Of a DNA stretch of 64,000 nucleotides, positions 8,617-17,257 are shown in pieces. Both the position numbers and the translations under genes were made by a program. Numbering within the stretch: the first letter of the stretch is position 1; every line of letters begins with the position of its first letter. Location: positions 2,046,001-2,110,000 of the forward strand of contig CP034120.1 in assembly GCA_003856375.1 (NCBI GenBank), written 5' to 3'. Under the pieces are notes generated by a model. It saw only the letters and a list, made by a program, of their open reading frames with translations, searched no databases and was not told the origin of the DNA. This DNA comes from Glaciecola amylolytica. Lineage in GTDB: Bacteria > Bacteroidota > Bacteroidia > Flavobacteriales_D > Crocinitomicaceae.

Positions 8617-11600
8617 CTAGTTCTTCACAAATTTCACATTCGCTCCGTATGTGGATTTGATGAAGTAAACTCCAGGGGTTAGTGAACTTACTTGAATGAT
8701 ATTATTTCCTGATTTCAGATCCGCTTGCTGAACGGTTTTTCCTGTCATGTCGATGATCGCAATTTCTACTGCTTCATTTACTTCGATGAACAACTGATCG
8801 CTTGCCGGATTCGGATAGACATTCCATCCGTTTTGTGTCAATGCTTCTAAACCTACAGTGGATATTATCACACAGCTTGAAGTTGCAGAACATCCGTTTT
8901 GAGTTACAACTACTGCATACGAACCGTTTTGAGTCGGTGTGAACGATGCATTTGTTGCTCCGTTGATCGGTTGATTGTCCGCACAATTGATCCAATGATA
9001 CGTTGCTCCTGTTGCCGATGCCGTGATGGTATTTCCCTGAACGGTTGTTCCTGCATTCACAGAATTAACAACAACAGTCATGGTTGCACTGGTAACACAT
9101 TGTCCGGAAGTTGCCGTAAATGTATACGTTGTAGTTGCTGTGTTATTTACCGCCGGACTCCACGTACCGCTGATTCCATTCGTAGAAGTGGTCGGTAAGG
9201 TGAATGATCCACCCGAACAAATCGCAGGAATCTGGTTAAATGTCGGTGTAACACTGTTGTTCACCGTTACGGTCATTGTTGTTGTCAAACCACATTGTCC
9301 TGCATTCGGTGTAAAAGTATACGTTGTCGTTGCAGTGTTGTTCGCCGCCGGACTCCATGTACCACTGATTCCATTGGTGGAAGTTGTCGGCAAGGTGAAC
9401 GATTCTCCGGAGCAAATTGCCGGAATTTGAGTAAACACCGGTGTTACAGAAGCTGTATTTACAGTGACGGTCATCGTAGTTGTTACTGCACACTGTCCTG
9501 CATTTGGCGTGAATGTATACGTTGTTGTGGCCATATTGTTGATTGCCGGACTCCATGTACCGTTGATTCCATTCGTGGAAGTGGCCGACAAGGTGAATGA
9601 TCCGCCTGAACAAATCGCAGGAACCTGATTAAACGTTGGCGTTGTAGATGTACTGTTTACCGTTACTGTCATGGTAGTTGCAGAAGCACATTGTCCCACA
9701 TTCGGCGTAAAGGTATACGTTGTTGTTGCAGTGTTGTTTACCGCCGGACTCCACGACCCATTGATTCCATTCGTGGAAGTAGTTGGTAATGTGAACGATC
9801 CTCCGGAACAAATTGCAGAAACCTGATTGAATGTCGGTGTTGTGGCGTTATTTACCGTTACCGTCATTGCAGCGTTCAAAACACACTGTCCTTGTCCTGA
9901 ATTCGGTGTGAAAGTATACGTCGTTGTTGCCGTGTTGTTCACTGCCGGACTCCATGTACCGTTGATTCCGTTGTTGGAAGTGGTCGGCAAGGTGATTGAT
10001 CCGCCTGAACAAATTGCAGGAATCTGTGTGAAAGCTGGTGTTACGGAAGCAGAAACAGTCATTGTAATTGCATTACTTGTAACACTCGTAGGTGAAGCAC
10101 AAGCCGCGTTGCTTACCATCACACAGGTAACAATACTTCCGTTTGTCAACGTGGTAGTTGTGTAGGACGAACTGTTTGTTCCAACATTTCCTCCGTTTAC
10201 TTTCCACTGATAAGACGGTGAGGCACCTCCGTGTGTTGGTGTTGCATTAAAGACAATGCTTTCTCCCTGACAAATGGTTGTTGCTGAAGCATTGATTGCA
10301 ACTGACGGAGTACATGCAGATGGCGGTGTTCCGATCAAACAGATCGTGAAAGTGCCTGTATTAAGTCCCGAAACAGTATTCAAAACACGGACGTAATATG
10401 TCTGACCAATTGTTAATGTAGTCATTGTCGCAGATTCGCTGAGTCCTGAACCGTTCTGATTGCGGCAAAGGATTTCAGCTCCGTTACAGCTTCCTTCAAG
10501 GACCTGGAAACCGTGATTCAATCCGGTAACAGCGCTTAGCTGGATGCTCATGTTTGCAGCGGTTGCAGTAAACTTATACCAAACATCCTGGGAAATAGAA
10601 GGTGCACAAGAAGGTGTATTTCCATTCAGCATTGCTCCGCTGAAAGTTCCTGAAATAGTGTTACAGCTGTTGTTTGGTGTCAATTCGATTGCATTCGCAC
10701 ACAAATCATTCACCGGAGTCGGATATTTGCGGATACAAATCCCGAAAGTCAAGGCATTTAATGAAGCCGACGTATTGAATACGCGTACATAATACACCTG
10801 TCCCGGGATGAAATTGTAATTGAAATAGTTCTCACTTAAACCAGAAGAATTACTATTTACACATTGCACAACAGGGCCGTTGCAGCTTCCCTGAATAATC
10901 TCAAAACCGTGGTTCAAATTTGAAACAGCCTCCAAACCAATGCTCATAGTGGAATCTGTAGCCGTAAACTTGTACCAAACATCCTGAGATGCGGAAGATG
11001 CACAAGAAGGAGTTCCTCCGTTCATCATCGCTCCGCTGAACGTTCCGTAAGTATAATTACATGTTGTTCCGGGAGTTAAAGTCGTTGCATTTACACAAAG
11101 ATCATTTACAGGAACCGGATAATTCTGAATACAAATTCCGAAAGTCAAGGTACTCAATGATGCCGACGCATTGAACACACGTACGTAATAAGTTTGTCCC
11201 GGAATGAAATTGTAATAGAAATACCCTTCACTTAAACCGAAACTGTTGCTGTTCACACATTGCAGAACAGGCCCGTTGCAGCTTCCCTGAATAACTTCAA
11301 AACCATGGTTCAGTGATGCTTCTGCTGAAAGCGAAATACGCATCGTGGAATCTGTTGCAATAAACTTATACCAAACATCCTGAGATGCGGAAGATGCACA
11401 AGAAGGAACTCCACCGTTCATCATTGCTCCGCTGAACGTTCCAATCGTATAATTACATGCTGTTCCGGGTGTTAAAGTTGTTGCATTCACACAGCGATCG
11501 TTTGCAGGAACCGAATAATTCTGAATACAAATTCCGAAAGTCAAAATACTTAATGATGCTGTTGTATTGAATACACGCACATAATAGGTTTGTCCCGGAA

Positions 11601-13143
11601 TGAAATCGTAATAGAAGTATCCTTCACTTAAGCCGAAGCTATTGTTGTTCACACATTGCATCACAGGGCCGTTGCAACTTCCCTGAATAACTTCAAAACC
11701 ATGGTTCAGTGATGTTTCTGCTGAAAGCGAAATGCGCATCGTGGAATCTGTTGCAATAAACTTGTACCAAACATCCTGAGAAGCGGAAGGTGCACAAGAA
11801 GGAACTCCACCATTCATCATTGCTCCGCTGAAGGTACCAATCGTATAATTACAAGCTGTTCCGGGTGTTAAAGTTGTTGCGTTTACACAACGGTCGTTTG
11901 CCGGAACGGGGTTATTCTGAATACAAATTCCGAAAGTCAAAATACTCAATGAACCGGAAGTATTGAATACACGCACATAATAGGTTTGTCCCGGAATGAA
12001 ATTGTAATAGAAATACCCTTCACTCACGCCGAAACTGTTGTTGTTCACACATTGCATCACAGGGCCGTTACAGCTTCCCTCGATAATCTCAAAACCATGG
12101 TTCAGTGATGTTTCTGCTGAAAGCGAAATGCGCATCGTGGAATCTGTTGCAATAAACTTGTACCAAACATCCTGAGAAGCGGAAGGTGCGCAAGAAGGAA
12201 CTCCGCCATTCATCATCGCTCCGCTGAAAGTTCCAATCGTATAATTACAAGCTGTTCCGGGTGTTAAAGTCGTTGCATTTACACAGCGATCGTTTGCCGG
12301 AACGGGATTATTCTGAATACAAATTCCGAAAGTCAAAATACTCAACGAACCGGAAACATTGAATACACGTACGTAATAAGTTTGTCCCGGAATGAAATTG
12401 TAATAGAAATACCCTTCACTCACGCCGAAACTGTTGTTGTTCACACATTGCATCACAGGGCCGTTGCAGCTTCCCTGAATAATCTCAAAACCATGGTTCA
12501 ATGATGTTTCTGCTGAAAGCGAAATGCGCATCGTGGAATCTGTTGCAACAAACTTGTACCAAACATCCTGAGAAGCGGAAGGTGCGCAAGAAGGAACTCC
12601 ACCGTTCATCATCGCTCCGCTGAAAGTTCCTGTAGTGTAATTACACGCCGCACCAGGTGTTAAAGTTGTTGCGTTTACGCAGCGGTCGTTTGCAGGAACA
12701 GGATTATTCTGAATACAGATTCCGAAAGTCAAAGTGCTCGGTGAACCGGAAACATTGAATACGCGTACGTAATACAATTGCCCGGGAATGAAATTGTAAT
12801 TGAAATAACCTTCACTCACACCGGAACTGTTGTTGTTCACGCATTGAAGCACTGTTCCGCCACATCCTCCCTGAACAATTTCAAATCCGTGATTCAAGCT
12901 GGATTGAGCCGACAACGAAATACGCATCGTGGAATCCGTTGCGGTAAACTTGTACCAAAGATCCTGAGAAGCTGACGGAGCACAAGCCGGAGCTGTGGTA
13001 CTGATCGTCATTCCGCTGAATGAACCCGTTGTATTGACACAGCTTGCACCTGGTGTCAATGTAACCGCATTCGCACATTCATCCTGGCCGTAGGTGGCAA
13101 AGACCGATGTGATAAAAGCAAATAAGATAAAAATTTTTGTCAT
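8617..13143 (-). CDS. Giant T9SS-secreted cell-surface repeat protein
   Basis: 1508 residues from the ATG at 13143, chosen because it starts a signal peptide (MTKIFILFAFITSVFATYGQ); the frame is open 65 codons further upstream. Seven tandem ~134-residue modules follow, each with ND-C-NA-TLTPG, SQDVWYKF, NHGFEI-QGSCNGP and YYVRVFN; each carries several cysteines. Then comes one Ig-like module (ICQGESIVFNATP) and five ~65-residue modules (PAICSGGSFTLPTTSTNGI). The end is a type A T9SS sorting domain (NVYPNPASDQLFIEV to VKFVKN). The protein is expected to be exported, cleaved and anchored outside the cell as an adhesin or stalk. Its function beyond that is not readable. The modules are nearly identical at the DNA level. 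The gene follows the hybrid kinase at 13241-15847 with a 97-base gap on the same strand and could be its target or be co-transcribed with it. Confidence 0.85.
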   Translation of the reverse strand: MTKIFILFAFITSVFATYGQDECANAVTLTPGASCVNTTGSFSGMTISTTAPACAPSASQDLWYKFTATDSTMRISLSAQSSLNHGFEIVQGGCGGTVLQCVNNNSSGVSEGYFNYNFIPGQLYYVRVFNVSGSPSTLTFGICIQNNPVPANDRCVNATTLTPGAACNYTTGTFSGAMMNGGVPSCAPSASQDVWYKFVATDSTMRISLSAETSLNHGFEIIQGSCNGPVMQCVNNNSFGVSEGYFYYNFIPGQTYYVRVFNVSGSLSILTFGICIQNNPVPANDRCVNATTLTPGTACNYTIGTFSGAMMNGGVPSCAPSASQDVWYKFIATDSTMRISLSAETSLNHGFEIIEGSCNGPVMQCVNNNSFGVSEGYFYYNFIPGQTYYVRVFNTSGSLSILTFGICIQNNPVPANDRCVNATTLTPGTACNYTIGTFSGAMMNGGVPSCAPSASQDVWYKFIATDSTMRISLSAETSLNHGFEVIQGSCNGPVMQCVNNNSFGLSEGYFYYDFIPGQTYYVRVFNTTASLSILTFGICIQNYSVPANDRCVNATTLTPGTACNYTIGTFSGAMMNGGVPSCASSASQDVWYKFIATDSTMRISLSAEASLNHGFEVIQGSCNGPVLQCVNSNSFGLSEGYFYYNFIPGQTYYVRVFNASASLSTLTFGICIQNYPVPVNDLCVNATTLTPGTTCNYTYGTFSGAMMNGGTPSCASSASQDVWYKFTATDSTMSIGLEAVSNLNHGFEIIQGSCNGPVVQCVNSNSSGLSENYFNYNFIPGQVYYVRVFNTSASLNALTFGICIRKYPTPVNDLCANAIELTPNNSCNTISGTFSGAMLNGNTPSCAPSISQDVWYKFTATAANMSIQLSAVTGLNHGFQVLEGSCNGAEILCRNQNGSGLSESATMTTLTIGQTYYVRVLNTVSGLNTGTFTICLIGTPPSACTPSVAINASATTICQGESIVFNATPTHGGASPSYQWKVNGGNVGTNSSSYTTTTLTNGSIVTCVMVSNAACASPTSVTSNAITMTVSASVTPAFTQIPAICSGGSITLPTTSNNGINGTWSPAVNNTATTTYTFTPNSGQGQCVLNAAMTVTVNNATTPTFNQVSAICSGGSFTLPTTSTNGINGSWSPAVNNTATTTYTFTPNVGQCASATTMTVTVNSTSTTPTFNQVPAICSGGSFTLSATSTNGINGTWSPAINNMATTTYTFTPNAGQCAVTTTMTVTVNTASVTPVFTQIPAICSGESFTLPTTSTNGISGTWSPAANNTATTTYTFTPNAGQCGLTTTMTVTVNNSVTPTFNQIPAICSGGSFTLPTTSTNGISGTWSPAVNNTATTTYTFTATSGQCVTSATMTVVVNSVNAGTTVQGNTITASATGATYHWINCADNQPINGATNASFTPTQNGSYAVVVTQNGCSATSSCVIISTVGLEALTQNGWNVYPNPASDQLFIEVNEAVEIAIIDMTGKTVQQADLKSGNNIIQVSSLTPGVYFIKSTYGANVKFVKN
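9080..10075 (-). repeat. Five tandem ~200-bp intragenic repeats
   Basis: Five copies of an Ig-like module (~65 codons each) inside the T9SS protein, recognisable by recurring CCGGACTCCA and GGAACAAAT/GAGCAAAT blocks on the + strand. Similarity is high enough for slippage or recombination. Confidence 0.8.
10330..13090 (-). repeat. Seven tandem ~400-bp intragenic repeats
   Basis: Seven copies of the ~134-codon cysteine-containing module, one every ~400 bp. The middle copies (about 11100-12700) share long near-identical runs such as TTTGTCCCGGAATGAAAT and GATCGTTTGC. The outer copies are more diverged, as expected from internal duplication. Confidence 0.85.
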
Positions 13144-13240
13144 ATCAATGTTTATTACGCAGCAAAGGTAATCTGCATGTTTATTTGTTCCGTGTAATGA
13201 TGTTGTAGATCTGTATACTATTGTTGCATCCTCAGTAAAT

Positions 13241-15847
13241 TCAAGACTTTCCACTGAATTGACTCGGGCTTTTTCCAAAATACTCGGTGAACGATTTCGT
13301 GAAATAAGACTGGCTGCTGAAACCACATTTGTATGCAATTTCGGTGATATTTCCCTCTTGATTCAACAACAAATCCTTCGCTTTTTCCAGACGGATCATC
13401 CGGATAAAATTGGTGGTGGAAAATCCCGTTAATGCTGCCAGTTTCCGGTGAAGCTGACTCCGGCTGACAGCCATATCGTCCGAAAGTTCATTCACGGAAT
13501 ATTCCGAATCATCGATGTGTTTGACAATGCAATCAATAACCTTGTTGACATAAGCATTCTGGCTTTTGATCCGTTCTTCAAATGTTTTTTCCGAATCAAT
13601 GGAATCTTTGTAAGCATCCTTGTTTCGCTGAACGGTTGTAAACAAATTCCGGATGGTCAGTTTCAATTCTTCGGGAGAAAATGGCTTGGAAACGTAGGCA
13701 TCTGCCCCATGCTGTAAGCCTTGCAAACGGCTTTCCAACGATGCTTTCGCGGAAAATAACACAACCGGCAGGTGGTTTGTCAATTCATTCGACCGGATTT
13801 CCTGCAGCAATTCAATTCCGTCTTTCTCAGGCATCATAATGTCTGAAAGAACGATATCCGGTAAATTCTCACGGATTAAATCAATCGCCTGCTGACCGTT
13901 TTTAGCGTGCATGATGTGAAAACTCTCTTTCAAAACAGAAATACTGAAAGCAGCCGTGTCCGGATCATCTTCCGCAAGCAAAAGAGTCGGAATATCGTCA
14001 TTCGGCACATTGGAATCCGCAACATCGCTTACTTCCTGCACCGGAATAGACACTACAAAAGTTGTCCCCGAAGCATTACTTTGAAGATTGATCGTTCCGC
14101 GGCTCAAATCCACCAATTCTTTCACCAAAGACAAACCTATTCCCGTACCCGTTACGTCAGAAGTATGTTTCCCTCTGAAAAAACGGCGGAACACTTTTTT
14201 CTGATCCTTTTCAGGAATTCCCGGGCCTGTGTCGCTTACCCGAATAAGTAATTGATTGTTCTCAACCTGAGAAACGACCTGAATTTCAGCATTCGCAGGG
14301 CAATATTTCACCGCATTTCCAACCAGGTTCGAAAGAATCTTTTCCAAGCCGTTGGAAGGAAATGAATAGTAATTCTCTGAACCAATCTTTTGATGAATGA
14401 TTTGAAGATTCCTTGATTTTGCCTCATTCGCGAAGCTGTTGAGGATGTTTTCGATAAACTCATCTATATCTCCGTTGGTAAAATGAAGCTGAAAACTTCC
14501 CTTCCCGAGTTTCGATGCATCCAGAAGTTCATTCACCAGATCAATCAGTTTTTTGGAATTCCGTTCCATCAATTCCAGTTCATTCTGATAAGTAGAAGCG
14601 GAATTTTGTTTCATCACCTGAATCGGACCGTCAATAAGTGTGAGCGGAGTTCTGATTTCATGAAAAATATTTTCAAAGAGCCGCAGTTTTTCCTGTTCAA
14701 ACTCCTGCGTGATCTTTCTCCGTTGAAACAGCAGATAGGTAATCGATCCTGCCACTAAAAACACCGAAATTGCGATAAACAAAAGGATATTCCGCTGGTT
14801 TTTGTTTTGTTGGATTTCCTGTTTGTGCAACTGAATTTCCTTTTCCTTTTTTTCACTTTGGTATTTGATTTCCAGCTCTTCAATTTCTTTTTGCTTGGCT
14901 ACAGAGAAAATTCGCTGACGCGCTTCGGTTTCCAGTTTTTTATAGTGATAAGCATTTTTAAAATCGTGAATGGAATCATACAAGGCACTGATCCTCTCGA
15001 ACAAAGCTGGTTTAAACTGATCTTCCGGCCGTCGTTCGTTCGTTGCAATTGCATTTTTCATATACTCAATTGCTTTCGGATAATTCTTTAAACCAAAATA
15101 ATAATCCCCCAGATTTTGGTATGTACTCGTCATCGTGAGATAATCCTTGTTTTTTGAAGAAAACTCCAAACTTTTATTGTAGTAATAAATACAGGAATCG
15201 GGATGAACCGTTTGATAGGCTGCCCCCAGTGAATTGTAGACAGCAGCTACATACTCGTATTGCTTTTTCTTCAGAAGTGTTTTCTCGGCTTCCTTCAAGG
15301 TTTTTATCGACTCATCGAAAGATTGATTCATGATTTGCAAACCCGCAAGATTCGCCATGATCAGCGCATAATACCTGTAATCATTCGCTTCTTTCTTCGC
15401 CTGAGCAGCCAGTTTCATGTATTTTTCCGCCTTGCCGAGATTGCTCAGATAAAAGTAGCAAACCCCTATTCCATTGTAAATGGTTCCTGCCAATGATTTT
15501 TCGTCATGCTTTTCAGCCAGTTCAAGCCCTTTCAAATAGGAAGAAATCGCTTTCTTCAGCTTGTTCTGTCTTTGATAAGCTTCTCCGATTACCGAATACG
15601 AGCGAATCACCAGCACATGATTGTTCGTTTCCTTTCCGATTGCTTTGGCTGCATTTCCGTAATAAAGGCTGGAATCCGGGTTTTCCGCCAAATGATAATT
15701 GGCTATTTCGATGTTCAACTCTCCCTTTCGCTGCTCATTAGACTTTTTCATTAAGGAACGTAGGGAATCTGCAGGATTCTGGCTCCACAACTGTTGTGGT
15801 AAAAAAGCGGAGAAGATCAGAAGGAAGGAAAAAACAAAATTTGCCAT
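13241..15847 (-). CDS. Hybrid two-component sensor (TPR, kinase, receiver, AraC)
   Basis: 868 residues from ATG 15847, which begins the signal peptide MANFVFSFLLIFSAFLPQQLWSQ; the upstream open extension is unlikely. Order of domains: TPR repeats (~30-330); a transmembrane helix near 345-365 (ILLFIAISVFLVAGSITYLLF) after a charged coiled coil; a HisKA domain with FHEIRTP (~residue 394); an HATPase with GTGIGLSLVKEL; a receiver (~620-735) with LAEDDPD and LSDIMMP, the phospho-acceptor being the Asp in SDI, and the conserved Lys in SKPF; and an AraC-type HTH (~760-866: AVSRSQLHRKL and AYKCGFSSQSYFTKSF). A single protein therefore senses, phosphorylates and binds DNA. Unlike SusR-type hybrid sensors it uses TPRs rather than a propeller. 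The T9SS repeat-protein gene lies immediately downstream. Confidence 0.93.
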   Translation of the reverse strand: MANFVFSFLLIFSAFLPQQLWSQNPADSLRSLMKKSNEQRKGELNIEIANYHLAENPDSSLYYGNAAKAIGKETNNHVLVIRSYSVIGEAYQRQNKLKKAISSYLKGLELAEKHDEKSLAGTIYNGIGVCYFYLSNLGKAEKYMKLAAQAKKEANDYRYYALIMANLAGLQIMNQSFDESIKTLKEAEKTLLKKKQYEYVAAVYNSLGAAYQTVHPDSCIYYYNKSLEFSSKNKDYLTMTSTYQNLGDYYFGLKNYPKAIEYMKNAIATNERRPEDQFKPALFERISALYDSIHDFKNAYHYKKLETEARQRIFSVAKQKEIEELEIKYQSEKKEKEIQLHKQEIQQNKNQRNILLFIAISVFLVAGSITYLLFQRRKITQEFEQEKLRLFENIFHEIRTPLTLIDGPIQVMKQNSASTYQNELELMERNSKKLIDLVNELLDASKLGKGSFQLHFTNGDIDEFIENILNSFANEAKSRNLQIIHQKIGSENYYSFPSNGLEKILSNLVGNAVKYCPANAEIQVVSQVENNQLLIRVSDTGPGIPEKDQKKVFRRFFRGKHTSDVTGTGIGLSLVKELVDLSRGTINLQSNASGTTFVVSIPVQEVSDVADSNVPNDDIPTLLLAEDDPDTAAFSISVLKESFHIMHAKNGQQAIDLIRENLPDIVLSDIMMPEKDGIELLQEIRSNELTNHLPVVLFSAKASLESRLQGLQHGADAYVSKPFSPEELKLTIRNLFTTVQRNKDAYKDSIDSEKTFEERIKSQNAYVNKVIDCIVKHIDDSEYSVNELSDDMAVSRSQLHRKLAALTGFSTTNFIRMIRLEKAKDLLLNQEGNITEIAYKCGFSSQSYFTKSFTEYFGKSPSQFSGKS

Positions 15848-16034
15848 ATTGTCTTTATAAGATGACTTTGATAGAACCGTTCGAATTGTTGCATAAAAGT
15901 ACTGAAATTCTTTGTAGCTCCCGTTCTTATTGATTTGAACCTGATTTTTCACTAGAGATTTAGTGTCATGAATTCTTTCCGATAAAAAATCAAATTGATT
16001 AATAAATAATCAAAAAAGTATTAATAATTTATCT

Positions 16035-16042
16035 TAATTTTG
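16035..16042 (+). promoter_or_regulatory. Bacteroidota -7 element (TAATTTTG)
   Basis: TAATTTTG matches TAnnTTTG and lies 26 bases before the ATG of the radical SAM gene at 16069. No TTTG was found at the usual -33 distance in this AT-rich stretch. Confidence 0.45.
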
Positions 16043-16068
16043 TAGAGCCACTTCAAATTCAAAGCAAT

Positions 16069-17133
16069 ATGTCGGACAATTTACTTTATAAAAATGGTCG
16101 CGGGGCACAAATTAATCCGCACAACCGCTTCTTTTCTCAGGAAAAAGGAGACGATTTTGACGATATTGATCCGTCAGAAGAACCCGAATTGAAAACCAAA
16201 TTCATCGACGTTCATCCGAAAACGATTGTAAACAAACTGACCAGTCCGGATGTAGGTATGTATTATTCGCTGAATCCTTACCAGGGCTGCGAACACGGCT
16301 GCACTTATTGTTATGCCCGGCCCACGCATGAATATTGGGGCTACAGCGCCGGAACTGATTTCGAGCGCGTAATTCTCGTCAAGAAAAACACCCCTGAATT
16401 ACTGGAAGAAGCTCTGAACAAAAAGTCATGGAAGGTTCAGACCATTTCCATTTCCGGAAATACCGATTGTTATCAGCCCTGTGAGCGGGAATACAAAATC
16501 ACGCGGAGATTGCTGGAAATCATGCTGAAATACAAGCACCCTGTGGGAATTATTACCAAGAATTCCCTCATCACGAGAGACCTCGATATTCTCGAGGAAC
16601 TGGCCAAATTGGATTTGGTGGCGGTAAATATCAGCATCACGAGTTTAAAAGAAGAACTGCGAAGAAAATTAGAACCCCGAACCGCCAGCAGCCGCAAGAA
16701 ACTGGAAGCTATTCAATTGCTTTCCCAACATGGAATTCCGGTAAATGTGCTGATGGCCCCCATCATTCCGGCTTTAAATGACGATGAGATTTTTTCGATC
16801 GCAAAAGAAGCAGCAAACCACGGAGCTTTGAGTATGTTTCATCAAATTGTGCGCTTAAATGGTCCGAACGGAGAAATTTTCACCGATTGGGTTACCAAAA
16901 ACTATCCCGACCGGGCCGAAAAAGTCTTGAACCAGCTGCGGGAAATGCACGGAGGAAAACTGAGCGACAGCAGATTCGGAACACGCATGAAAGGAGAAGG
17001 AATTTACGCCTTGAATATCCAACGACAAGTGCAGCTTGCCCGGAAACGCTTTCTCCCCGCCTATCCTTTCCCCCGACTTAGAAACGATTTGTTTGCCATC
17101 CCCGACACCAGCGGACAAATGAAGTTGTTTTGA
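16069..17133 (+). CDS. PA0069-family (SplB-like) radical SAM protein
   Basis: 354 residues. The radical SAM motif is CEHGCTYC (C74, C78, C81), followed by YARPTHEYWG, the signature of the PA0069/SplB-like group. SGNTDCYQPCE and ITKNSLITRD follow in the usual order. No SPASM extension is present. Members are widespread and of uncertain function; they resemble spore photoproduct lyase but lack proof of DNA repair. It has its own likely promoter and is followed by an M1 peptidase gene after 124 bases that contain a palindrome. The neighbourhood gives no further clue. Confidence 0.85.
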   Translation: MSDNLLYKNGRGAQINPHNRFFSQEKGDDFDDIDPSEEPELKTKFIDVHPKTIVNKLTSPDVGMYYSLNPYQGCEHGCTYCYARPTHEYWGYSAGTDFERVILVKKNTPELLEEALNKKSWKVQTISISGNTDCYQPCEREYKITRRLLEIMLKYKHPVGIITKNSLITRDLDILEELAKLDLVAVNISITSLKEELRRKLEPRTASSRKKLEAIQLLSQHGIPVNVLMAPIIPALNDDEIFSIAKEAANHGALSMFHQIVRLNGPNGEIFTDWVTKNYPDRAEKVLNQLREMHGGKLSDSRFGTRMKGEGIYALNIQRQVQLARKRFLPAYPFPRLRNDLFAIPDTSGQMKLF

Positions 17134-17183
17134 GTAATTCCTTGTTAAAAGGATTCAAAAGTTTAAAAGTTCAATGATTCGCA

Positions 17184-17201
17184 TCCCGATAGCTATCGGG
17201 A
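17184..17201. repeat. 18-bp perfect palindrome
   Basis: TCCCGATAGCTATCGGGA is a perfect inverted repeat with no loop, in the gap between the PA0069-type gene and the M1 peptidase. It is followed by AATTCG/AATTCAT-rich short repeats (17202-17231). As I recall, this palindrome recurs between genes in many flavobacterial genomes. It is not followed by a T run, so it is a poor terminator. Confidence 0.7.
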
Positions 17202-17257
17202 CGTAATTCGCAATTCATAATTCGTAATTCCCTATATTTAACCTTTATTTCTAAACT

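Noticed and set aside
9080-13090. CRISPR array or satellite DNA in the ~400/200-bp repeats
   Set aside because: The repeats are long, in frame and encode protein modules; there are no short repeats with unique spacers.
13144-13338. Open upstream extension of the giant T9SS gene by 65 codons
   Set aside because: It does not look like protein, and the signal peptide starts cleanly at 13143. The extension also overlaps the end of the sensor kinase.
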